Positions 18,459-27,448 of a DNA stretch of 64,000 nt are shown piece by piece. The stretch is from the NCBI GenBank assembly GCA_010645155.1, contig JAAGOF010000234.1, forward strand, positions 220,221-284,220, in the 5' to 3' direction. A model generated the notes under the pieces. That model did no database searches, had not been told where the DNA came from, and saw only the letters and a list, made by a program, of their open reading frames with translations. Positions within the stretch are counted from its first letter, which is position 1; the number at the start of each line of letters is the position of its first letter. A program made the translations under genes and the position numbers. Source of the DNA: Tigriopus japonicus (taxonomy: Eukaryota > Arthropoda > Copepoda > Harpacticoida > Harpacticidae).

Positions 18459-19918
18459 TTAGTTCTCGATATCCTGGAGAATCCGTTGCCAGCGCGGCAT
18501 GTTCAATCTGGCCATGGCGGCCTTGTGTTCCAAGCGGGATTTTACAGCGATTGGTAAGGGCAATGACATGAAATCAGTGCGGTTGTCGGGGTGGTATTGT
18601 TCCAAGGTTGGGGCCGTTTCAAGAATCGAGAGAATAGTTTTGGTTTGAGCCATTTTGGACAAGGCCATGTGCTCAACTCGCTTGGACTCAAGGGCACGCT
18701 TGTTAAACGCCATGAATTCCAACTGTGCCCTTTGATGCAATTCTTGCAGCTCGGTCGGATCCATGGGAGGTACCTGGTGACAAAGAAGTGTCATTTAGCG
18801 ATTTGACTTTTTAACTTACTGAATTAACTTACTTGATGGTTTTGTTGCCATAATTCGATCTCGTCTTGGTATCGACGAATCTTTTCTTCGTTCAGAGTGG
18901 ACGGAATCATTAGTGATTGGAGCCATATTGGTCGTTTTCTAAGCCTTCTGAGCCACTTTCGAACACCTATTTGGATCACAACTGCGGCCATTTCTTGTCG
19001 TGTTGTCCATTGAAAGTTGTCTTCTGGTTGCGTTTGGAAATCCTAGGGTTCATACATAATGATTTAAATTCTATGATTTAAATGACATTCCACGCAAAGA
19101 GAAAAACCTGTCGAGAATCTGGGATTGGCCTTGAGTAGGAGTGGGAATTTTGTTTGGCCTCAAGCAACTCTTTGAATCGTTTTTCAGCTTTGATTCGGTT
19201 TTGTACAATTTCCTCGTACATTCCTTGAAAGGTTAGTTCCGACTTTTGTAGACGTTCCCTCATGAAGCGTTCCTTGTTCAAGAGTCGTTTCCTGAAATGC
19301 CCAAAACTACTGCCATGAAGAACTTCGCCCTTTTGTGATTAAATTTCAAGTTAAGAGTAAAGTCTGACCTGTAGAGATCTTGGAGACTGATAAAGCCTCT
19401 CCGGATGGAAAGCCATTTTCTCTTTTGGATGATTCCACGCCACCATGCTTGGATTTTTGTTGCAGCAACCTTTTGATTGTATCTTTTTCGAAGTGCATCA
19501 CCCTCTCTTTGAAGAACTTGTGCCATCTTGCGAACCTCTTCAACTTCTAGTCCAAATACCTCTTGGAGCTGTTGGGACGAAGATTCGATGGCTGGATATG
19601 ATTTTAGGGCCGCACGGAAGACGCCCGCATTCCGTGACCCATCTAAAGCCAGGACAATTTTAGACAAAATGTGAACCATTTCTTTGGCGAGATTTACTTC
19701 TGGAACGTCTTCAGCTCTACCGATCTCTTCTTTTGTGAAGGTGGCAGCTAAATTTATCAAATGGCACAGGATCGACTTCAGAAGGTTGGCGGCACCTGAA
19801 ATCTGTCGGACGATTTGCTTCAAAAATCTTCAAAATCAGAAACTGTCATATTTTAACGATAACTTTACTTATCAGTTAAGTTGTCCATTGAAGTCAAATT
19901 AGTGCCTAATCCAATCAT
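18459..19918 (-). CDS. IQCB1: IQCB1 (nephrocystin-5)-like ciliary IQ-motif protein
   Basis: Five exons: 19918-19869, 19827-19369, 19291-19108, 19042-18833 and 18773-18459. Phases fit throughout, giving 405 residues. It starts MIGLGTNLTSMDNLTDK and has a helical N-terminus, an IQ motif at about 139-160 (AATKIQAWWRGIIQKRKW), a coiled coil, a second degenerate IQ at about 250-266 (VVIQIGVRKWLRRL), and a C-terminus with MDPTELQELHQRAQLEFM and AVKSRLEHKAAMARLNMPRW. This collinear series matches human IQCB1/NPHP5 (598 residues), including its C-terminal block ending PWWKKL. NPHP5 acts at centrosomes and the ciliary transition zone, binding calmodulin and CEP290. The homologue lacks roughly the first 200 residues. 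Intron 1 is only 41 bases, so that junction is the least certain. Confidence 0.75.
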
Positions 19919-20173
19919 GGGACAAATGTGGAAGGGAACAATAACAAAAACACTGATGTCATTTCACATGCATTTCATCACTGGATAGGATGAAGTTTGT
20001 AAAGAACAAGTGGATGGATTTTGGTGTACAGCAATCCAAGGCTATGAAAAAATCGGGCCCACTTGGCGAAAATATTGAGGAACAAAAGTTGCAGAAAACA
20101 AAAAAGTGGTTAAAAGATATTGAAACCATTACAGGGTTGGTCACTTCAAACGGGGGAGGGAAAATTGTAATTT

Positions 20174-20431
20174 TTGATCATACTATCATCTAGAACTTTG
20201 TTTTAAAACAATTTCTTAAGTGGCCCCCTTCTTTGACAGGGCCTTTGAGATCAATTAGCAATAAAAGTAGAGATTCTCCGTCAACATGTTCCTCATAAAG
20301 CATGAAGAACATGTTGATGGTGATTATGGTGATTCCCTTGTTTTATCGCTAATTGATTCAAGATCCTGTCAAAAATAGGGGCCCGTAGGAAAATTGTTTA
20401 AACACAAAAGTTCGAGATGATAGGATCATGA
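20174..20431. repeat. long imperfect inverted repeat (hairpin) of about 260 bases
   Basis: The left arm from TGATCATACTATCATCT and the right arm ending AGATGATAGGATCA pair along about 115 bases with mismatches: AGAACTTTG...TTTAAAACAATTT, TTTGACAGG and ATCAATTAGC each recur as reverse complements. The tip is a perfect 11-base stem, TCAACATGTTC / GAACATGTTGA, around a 15-base loop. It could be a MITE or an RNA hairpin precursor. It has no coding capacity. Confidence 0.7.
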
Positions 20432-20972
20432 GCACTACTTATGAAACGATGACTTCTTGATTTAGTTTGATTCAGAGCCCCTGATAGTCCAAAATTTACA
20501 ATATTCTCTGCTCCGATTTAAGAGGCCAACCCTGTACTTTTTTTCATTCAAACTCTTGAAGTTCCGGAACCATCGGTTTTCCTCCTCCGATTATCAATTT
20601 TTAGTGGCACATCTTGATAGCCCCATTCAAGTGCAAAATGCCTCTCAATATTTTCAAGCATGTGACTTTTATTTCCCCATTTTTATTATCAATTCAGTAG
20701 TAACACTCATTGCTTTTTACTTGTGCAAGCGTAAGTGGGAAATCTTTTTTAAGTCACCAAGGAAATATTTCATGGAGTTACGGCTTTTCTTTTAAAATTA
20801 AAGTTTCAGGATCCCGAAATTTGATTAAATGGAATTTTTTTACACTTCCCTGTTGAAGCCCTTGGGGCATGGATGAGACCATGACATTGTTGAGATAATT
20901 GGGACAGTTGGCTCAATGCCTTGGTATTTGTCCCTTAATGACAGGAGAGTAGAATTTTGGTTTGGAAGGGTA

Positions 20973-21212
20973 GTGATGGACCGAAAGCGCTTTCGGCCGA
21001 TATTTTGGTTTCGGTTTCGGTAGGCATAACCGAAACCGAAAGCAGACATGCACTATAAAAGACGGAGTTTGACAAAAAATCGACGGCCTTCTTTCGGCCG
21101 AAACCTCTCGGTTTCGGTTATGAGACCTTTCAAAAAATTGTTAAGGAGTGATGGACTAAAAGCACTTTCGGCCGAAATGTTGGTTTTGGTTTCATTTGTG
21201 CTTACCGAAACT
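20973..21212. mobile_element. hAT-like non-autonomous repeat, two direct copies
   Basis: Two related blocks of about 64 bases, 20973-21037 and 21149-21212, start GTGATGGAC and contain CTTTCGGCCGA, TTTTGGTTT and ACCGAAAC. A reverse-oriented patch (TTTCGGCCGAAACC, TCGGTTTCGGTTATG) lies between them at 21091-21121. Ends of the form TAGTGATGG fit the short termini typical of hAT elements. No transposase is present. Family assignment is an inference. Confidence 0.45.
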
Positions 21213-21601
21213 GTATGGTGTTGAATCATGTGTGTATCTTTAAACATTTTCGATTGTTTTTTATCACTGTTTTAGTGTACGTGGACTTCTATTTTTTGTT
21301 CAACTCATTTCTTGCATGATGGTTGTACCTCTTTGTTTTAGATAGTCTTAACACAACTGTGCGTTGCAATTCAGTATCATTTTTCTCAAGATTGTCAGAT
21401 TACTTCTGTCTAGCAAAATTTTGCTCACTTAATTGTCAAGCAGTTTCGCGAGGTTCAAAAATGTATTTCGTAGTATATTATTAATGCATGCCTTTGTGAC
21501 TGGTTTTTCTTTCATCAAAACAAACTTTTTATGCTCAATTTTACATGCTGTAACACAGGTTGAGATGGCAGTTTCACTCTAAGAGAGTTACATCAGAAAC
21601 T

Positions 21602-23549
21602 TCAAGAGCGACCGTTCTCATAACCGGGAAAAATCTTGAGTAACGCCGATTCAAGCTCCAAGTTCACGTTTAGTTCCTCATTTTTGAGATCTTTTCGGCA
21701 AGAAGGACATTGAGTCCATTCTGATTTGAAGGCCCTCTTCAAGCAGGACTTACAGATATTGTGTCCGCATGACGTGGTTACGGGCTTGAAAGTAACATCT
21801 TGACAACAAAGGCATTGAAAGTTTTCCTCGACTTTGTTGGTGAAATCCAATTTAGTATAAAGTTCAGTTTGTCGAACGTCCTCCCAAAGCTTCAAATTGG
21901 GTTCATCCAATTCCATTAACCTAAGAATCTCTTCATCAATCTCGTACCGGGTGGTTTTCTTTGGACGTTTAGAGGCCGGAGTCATACCCTCAGATTCTTG
22001 TTCCTCTTGAACAAAATCGTCATCGGTTATTTCTTCACAGTTTGTACTTTCTCTTGTTCTTTTCTTGACAAGGATTTTAGTTTTGGCGTCTTTGATCTTA
22101 GCCTTTTCTGCAAGTGCCTCCAGATGACCTTCTGGATAAATACAAGTGAATCCATTTCTTTCAATCCACGCTTTCCCTTCTTTGGTCCAAGGGGCAGGTG
22201 ATTCATCGTCACGCCTGAAGAGATATCGCCAAACAATAAATCCACTTCTCCCCTTCTCGGGCCAGTATTTGACCACCTTGTAAATCCCATCATAGCGGCA
22301 ACCCTCATCGGGAGCAAAGGAGGAATGCTTCTTCAACTTTTCAGATCGAACAACCCGGATGGGTTTGCCTTTTCGCCAGTTTCGTGCTTCCCCGCCTTTC
22401 TCTTTGTCCACTTTGCAATCACATGAGAATGCTAATGCCAAATTTGTCTTGTCAAGAATTTGATTAAACGATTGTTCGGCAGTTCTCTTATTACCGCTTA
22501 AGTCACGTCCTCCGGCCCCTACAAAATTAGAGGTTGTTACAATCACATATGTACATTATCTACCAGGCTTACTTTACCCGTGTAGTAGAACTCCTCCCCA
22601 TTATCAACATCATCTTCGTATCCTCCAGCCAGAACAATCGAAAAAGCTCCTTCATTTGGGCGCCCGGCAATGCCTGCCACAGGTGGTCTATGTACTCCTT
22701 GTTCGCTTAACTTAAAAGAAAAGTCAGTCTTCTTTATCCACCTCAGGCCCCTCAAAGGCTCTTTCTCACCTGCAGTCGATATTTCCAGCACATGCCAACT
22801 TCAACCCCGGGAATGGGCCCAAAGTGATTGCTTGGCACTATTGTGCAACTCTTGGTTCTTCCGGCCGTGGCCATGCCTTTGCCCCAATCTCGATTCGACT
22901 TGTTCTGATAAGATGGCATCTTTGCCTTTTTCCTAGAAGCCTTGAGCTTGGCTCCAGGTGCGACAATTTCACTCTCATCGTTTTTGCAACCTGGGCAATA
23001 CCAATCTCCATCAGGAATAGTTTCCAAAGGCGGATCTAGGCAAAATGTATGAAAGCAATACTCGCATTCATCGCACATCAGATTCAACTCAGGTCGTTCT
23101 TTGCCGAGACAAATGTTACAGCCACATTCGCCGCATTTTTTATCCGGATTATCCATGCACTTCTTGCATTCAACCACGAGATCTTTTGGATCGCCATTGT
23201 AGATATCCTGAATGTTAATGGGCTTTTCATCGTGAAGCTGAACGTTAATTTGTCCATTAAGAGGCATATTTTCATTGGCATCCTCCTCTTTCTCCCTAGC
23301 AAAGACGCTCTTCTCGATTTTAGGGACTTCTAAGCGCTCCAGAACATCCACAAGACAATTGACATCCACCCCGTAGTCAATTAAGGCGTAATCGTCTTCC
23401 AATTGTTTGCCTTTAGCAATTAATCGTTGTCGTTTTGGCTCAACCCCAGTTTTGACTTGGATTTTCTTCCGCAAAGAGCGGATGGTGGACATTTTACTAA
23501 TATCCGGGAGCAAGTAGATCTGTCCGGCATGCCGAATCTTGATATGCAT
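21602..23549 (-). CDS. UHRF1: UHRF1-like E3 ubiquitin ligase lacking the tandem Tudor domain
   Basis: Three exons, 23549-22770, 22710-22578 and 22518-21602, with 59-base introns and matching phases, give 609 residues (human UHRF1 793). Order: ubiquitin-like domain (1-75; MHIKIRHAGQIY, KKIQVKTGVEPKRQRL); a linker of about 50 residues; PHD finger (about 127-190; CKKC, CGECGCNIC, LMCDECEYCFHTFCLDPPL, DWYCPGC); SRA/YDG domain (about 238-400; HFGPIPGVEVG, GVHRPPVAGI, LAGGYEDDVD, GGRDLSGNKRTAEQS, RYDGIYKVVKYWPEKG); and a C-terminal RING (about 539-580; CLCCQD...CGHNICKSCLKRAF...CPSC). In vertebrates UHRF1 binds hemimethylated CpG through SRA, reads H3 and recruits DNMT1. The H3K9me-reading tandem Tudor domain between UBL and PHD is absent; UBL, linker and PHD lie in one continuous exon. 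Confidence 0.93.
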
Positions 23550-24835
23550 AATGAAGCACGAGAAAACGTTCTTGAAAACACTAAATGAATGCAAGGTTGA
23601 CTTTTCTAAGCATCAACGCTTCGACGAAATGTCACTTTTGGCGCAATTTCAGCTGTTGTCTAAAGTGACAATTGTTTCTTAGATAGATGAAGCCACCGGT
23701 AATTGATTTAGTTAGTGAACTCGAGACGGTGTCTAATATAGAGTTATTGTTTTGATGTTTCACAGAGGACACGTTAATCTAAAAGCTTAGCTTAGCGTCT
23801 AAAAAACTGACAACCGAAACAACGAAACCGAAACAAGCCTTGGTTGATTTGGCGCTGGCGGGAACAGAGAGGGGAAGCGATCACTGAGCTATGTTTGTTG
23901 TTCGTAACCCTTGGATCCTGTGTTGGACAATTTTAAGATTGATTTTTTTGGGTATTAATATTATATTAACTAGTTGGCGGATTTTAGTTGATGAAAACCT
24001 CAGAGAGTTACGTTTTAATTAGTTTTTTGAAAAGTGTTGGTTAAAAAATAGAAAATGTCGAATTAAAGGGGCAAAAATATAAAAAGGTTGTTTAAACTGG
24101 GGGAAATTTTGGAGAATTTGAGCCCAAACATTATTTGTGGCATAGGTTGCATATCTGGCGCCCAGTTTAAGAATTTATTTGTGAAACACAGCCTCTTCAA
24201 ACACACAATTAAAAAAATTGGCCACACTCAATCCTTAATTTGGAGCTCAAGCTTTGAGCTCTTTCTACATGGAAGCAAACTTTAACATGTCTCCCAATAT
24301 TTTTTTTTTTAATGCGAAGTTCCACAAAGCTTTTTGTGACAGAAAATGTTGAAAAAAAGAGCAAAATATTCGCGAAAGAATGCAGTTTCATGAAAACGAA
24401 AAAAATTAAAGTTAAAATCGCTCAAAATCACGAGATGATAAAAAATGGTGAGGAATTTACTACATAAGTTCAATTTATGTTTCTGCTCAATATTATTATT
24501 ATTATTATTGGAACGACACTATAATCCAACAACTGGCCTTGTTCAGGATCTTGACCTCTCTTTAATGGCTTTAAGCTTGCAATAATTTGTCTTTGCTAAA
24601 CCAAATGTAGAACTTGCATCGCGCTCCCTTCCCTTTCTTTTAGATCAGTGGGCAGAGATTCCTGAGCTGAAGTATACGAAAGAGCGACTGGAGAGAAAAG
24701 AAAATAGCATTGGAGAGTAGTTTTTTTTTCTCTCCTTTCGAGACATGTTTCATAATATGTTCGGAATGCCAAGTCTTTGAGATAATCCAGAGTGAAAAAC
24801 TTAGCGCTGTCAGTGAATAAATTGATCCATCAACC
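23550..24835. other. intergenic region
   Basis: This lies between the divergent starts of UHRF1 (minus) and a small plus-strand gene. It is AT-rich with a short (ATT)n microsatellite at about 24490-24510 and a small inverted pair (GTTTAAACTGGG near 24091, CGCCCAGTTTAAG near 24158). No coding region is recognised. Confidence 0.5.
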
Positions 24836-25123
24836 ATGAGTGCTAATTTGAAGCAAGCTACAATAATGAAAGCCTTGGGTTATTTGGGTTTTGCTGGGGT
24901 GGCCTGGTACATTGTGCAAAATAGAATGGAGGAACCCAAAGATAAATCCGCGGCCTTCGAAAACGATGCTCTGAGCTACGAAAAAAAGCTCATGATGCAA
25001 CGTTTGTTCAGTGGCAAAGGCTATACAACCATAGACGAATACAAAAAAGACACACTGGCATCCAAAAAAGAACTCTTGGAGAAGTTTGCCGATGGTTCGC
25101 CAAAGGACAACAATGGAAAGTGA
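24836..25123 (+). CDS. small single-pass membrane protein, unrecognised
   Basis: 95 residues from an ATG in good context (ACCATGA). One hydrophobic stretch at about residues 13-28 (ALGYLGFAGVAWYIVQ) with a basic residue before it could be a membrane anchor. The rest is charged and helical (SYEKKLMMQRLF, TIDEYKKDTLASKKELLEKF). Size and layout resemble small mitochondrial inner-membrane assembly factors, but I do not recognise the family. Coding character (balanced composition, real ATG, clean stop) supports a gene. It converges with the minus-strand pair; the stops are 112 bases apart. No AATAAA is seen downstream on this strand. Confidence 0.6.
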   Translation: MSANLKQATIMKALGYLGFAGVAWYIVQNRMEEPKDKSAAFENDALSYEKKLMMQRLFSGKGYTTIDEYKKDTLASKKELLEKFADGSPKDNNGK

Positions 25124-25235
25124 GAATGGCACCAATTTTATCAGTGTAGAGTCCATAGAAAATTTTATAAACCAAAAATACAAAAATACAAATCATATGG
25201 TGCAGAGGTTTTTATTTGGGAAATCATGTGCATGT

Positions 25236-25615
25236 TTAATTTACCTCGTGAGCCAAATCAGAAGCTAAGGCACCATGCGTCCGGAAAGAGGACAAAATCA
25301 GATCCATCAAGGGATGAGCCAAGGATGCTAAAACAAATTATTAAAATTATGAGTAAAGTCATTTGTCTCATTAATCTATAGTTAATCACCTTTGGTTGCT
25401 TGAATGGCCTCTTGGAAGCCAGCATTGGAAATCATCAGCTTGGCATACTTGGACGATACCGTAGCTTTGGCCTTGGCATCGAGACAAATCTCATTGTAGT
25501 TTTGTAAAGCTTCTTCTCTTCGAGCCAGATTAGATGAGCCCTCTTGAAATTTGAAGCACTGGTTTTGCAGAGCCAAAAGGGCATGACAAACACTCAACAC
25601 GTCTCTTTCAATCAT
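25236..25615 (-). CDS. 105-residue helical protein, unrecognised
   Basis: Two exons, 25615-25390 and 25327-25236 (62-base intron, donor AAAG|GTGATT, acceptor GTTTTAG), give 105 residues. The sequence MIERDVLSVCHALLALQNQC...NLARREEALQNYNEICLDAKAKATVSSKY...HPLMDLILSSFRTHGALASDLAHEVN is almost entirely helical with heptad-like leucines. It resembles small subunits of helical assemblies such as BORC/BLOC, but I cannot name the family. Its ATG lies 30 bases after the stop of the upstream Tctex1-domain gene on the same strand. A minus-strand AATAAA at 25216-25211 lies 20 bases after the stop codon. No poly(A) signal separates the two genes, so the pair is probably dicistronic. Confidence 0.7.
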
Positions 25616-25645
25616 GATTGCGGATTCGGAGTTTCGTTGAGCTAA

Positions 25646-26227
25646 TTACTCTTCCTCGGAACTTGAATCACTACTCGAGCTCTCACTACTACTACTGCTA
25701 TCACTGGAATCACTATTATCTGGATCACTTTCGCTATCACTAGTACTACTACTGCTTGAATCGGAGCTATCACTGGAACTTGAATCACTGGAGTCTTCGG
25801 ATGAGCTCAAGTCGATTGCGTCTCGATTTGACAGTTTTCCTCCGTTTTTGCTTTCCTTTACGAAATATGTCTGAACAAGAATAATGGCGTTTTTCCCGCC
25901 AGCCGAAACTTGAACATAATTATCTAATGAAGGATGCCAAGCGCATTTCTGTGACACGTCAATTCCTTGGTTTTTAAAGGCTGTCAGGATGACTTGGACC
26001 ACCACGCGGTACCCAATAGCCAAGCATTGAGATTTGATGGTTTGTCCAAGTTCCGAGCATAAATCACCGGAATAATCTTCAAAGAGTTGATCCAATTCCT
26101 CGACGGTTTTGGATCGAAGATGATGCTTTTGAATGGAAGACTCGAGGATTTCGGTGATGGTGGATTCAATCTGTGATTTCTCTAAACCAATCTTGGCTTG
26201 ATGCTTGTCCACAAAGGCTTGGGCCAT
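25646..26227 (-). CDS. Tctex1-domain (dynein light chain-like) protein with Ser/acidic tail
   Basis: 193 residues in one exon from an ATG. Residues about 15-125 look like a Tctex1/DYNLT fold: SQIESTITEILESSI, a long helix (YSGDLCSELGQTIKSQCLAIGYRVVVQVILT), then the strand signature GIDVSQKCAWHPSLDNYVQVSAGG and IILVQTYFV, comparable to the family pattern of a Cys/Trp then D. Family members are dynein light chains of cytoplasmic, axonemal or intraflagellar-transport motors and are usually about 110-140 residues. From about residue 139 a run of some 55 residues consists almost only of Ser, Asp and Glu, ending SSEEE, a typical casein kinase 2 substrate. That tail is unusual for the family. The next gene starts 30 bases after the stop. 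Confidence 0.75.
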   Translation of the reverse strand: MAQAFVDKHQAKIGLEKSQIESTITEILESSIQKHHLRSKTVEELDQLFEDYSGDLCSELGQTIKSQCLAIGYRVVVQVILTAFKNQGIDVSQKCAWHPSLDNYVQVSAGGKNAIILVQTYFVKESKNGGKLSNRDAIDLSSSEDSSDSSSSDSSDSSSSSTSDSESDPDNSDSSDSSSSSESSSSDSSSEEE

Positions 26228-26829
26228 TCCAAGGCCAGAAAGAAGGATGGATTGAGCTAAAGTTCAGCGGATTGAGCCAATAATTTGTTTGTTAAATTTT
26301 ATCACAAAGTCAAACGATTTCTAGGCTTTCAAATCAGGTATGTGAACCAAGTTGAGAAAAGGTGACGATTATTCTAACCAATTCTGAGGACAAATGCAGT
26401 ATTGTTTAAATTACCGATCTTTAGTTTAAATCATTCTTGTCTAGAATGGAAACAAATCATAACACGAAAGCGTTTGATGTTTTTGTATGTATGTATGTAC
26501 GTACGTATTTATGTATGTTTCGCGAATTAATGCTAGTGAAAAAAGAAATACGAGTACAGGAGTTAGCAAGAACCCCCAAAGACCTCAATAAGCCACAAGG
26601 CTTGTTTTCATGGAAGTCTAAAAAAGAGTGTTAAGAGTGGTAAATTTTTTATTGTTTTATTAATGCGTAAGGTAGAGCTTTTGTTCAAAATGCAAAGTTT
26701 GCAAAAGAAATTGAAATTGAATGCATGATTTTGGTCACGCTGATTGTGAAAGAAGTAAACAAACAACACGTGAAATTGCAAGCGAAAGTATTCTTGAAAT
26801 CCAAAGGAAATTTGTTTCATTGAGTCAAA
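26228..26829. promoter_or_regulatory. divergent promoter interval, Tctex1-like gene / IMP3
   Basis: 602 bases separate the divergent start codons. A GTAT/GTAC microsatellite lies at about 26485-26518. No core promoter element could be assigned. Confidence 0.4.
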
Positions 26830-27448
26830 ATGGTGCGAAAATTAAAGTATCATGAACAGAAATTATTGCGAAAAGTGGACTTCATCAATTGGGAAGTGGA
26901 CAATAATCTTCATGAGGTCAAAATCATGCGACGCTACGGAATCCAAAAGCGCGAAGATTACACAGTGTAAGTTCAATTAAAAAGAGCAATCTGATCATTA
27001 CAAATATTCCCAAAGTTGATTCATTTCATTCAGGTACAACAAACTATCACGAGAAATACGAGATATCGTTCGGCGGATCAAGGAGTTGGATCCCAAATCT
27101 CAACATCGTGTCGATATGAGCGCTCAATTTTTGGAAAAGATGTATCAAATCGGATTGATCCCAACCAAGTGGAACCTCGAACTCTGCGATAAGATTAACG
27201 CTTCTAACTTTTGCCGTCGAAGACTTCCTGTGGTTCTTGTAAGGAACAAGATGTGTGAGAATATCCGATCGGCCATCCAGATGGTTGAGCAAGGCCACGT
27301 CAGAGTTGGACCGGATATGGTCAAGGACCCGGCCTTTTTGGTCACGAGGAATATGGAAGACTTTGTCACTTGGGTGAATGCTTCCGCCATTCGAAGGAAG
27401 ATGCTCGAGTATAAGGATATGCGTGATGATTATGATATGTTCAATTAA
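26830..27448 (+). CDS. IMP3: U3 small nucleolar ribonucleoprotein IMP3
   Basis: Two exons, 26830-26966 and 27034-27448 (67-base intron, donor GT|GTAAGT, acceptor TCATTCAG), give 183 residues (human 184). The start [22 protein letters not shown] and the S4-type RNA-binding domain ([42 protein letters not shown]) match IMP3 along the whole length. The protein binds U3 snoRNA with MPP10 and IMP4 in the nucleolar small-subunit processome, helping U3 pair with pre-rRNA. AATAAA follows at 27619-27624. UTP23, another factor of the same processome, lies about 19 kb away. Confidence 0.97.

Larger units (their letters stand above)
19919..21601. other. intergenic repeat island
   Basis: No protein-coding gene is supported. 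The interval contains the promoter side of the IQCB1 homologue, a long imperfect hairpin at 20174-20431, and repeats of the CCGAAA/TTTCGG type at 20973-21212, all listed separately. Confidence 0.6.
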
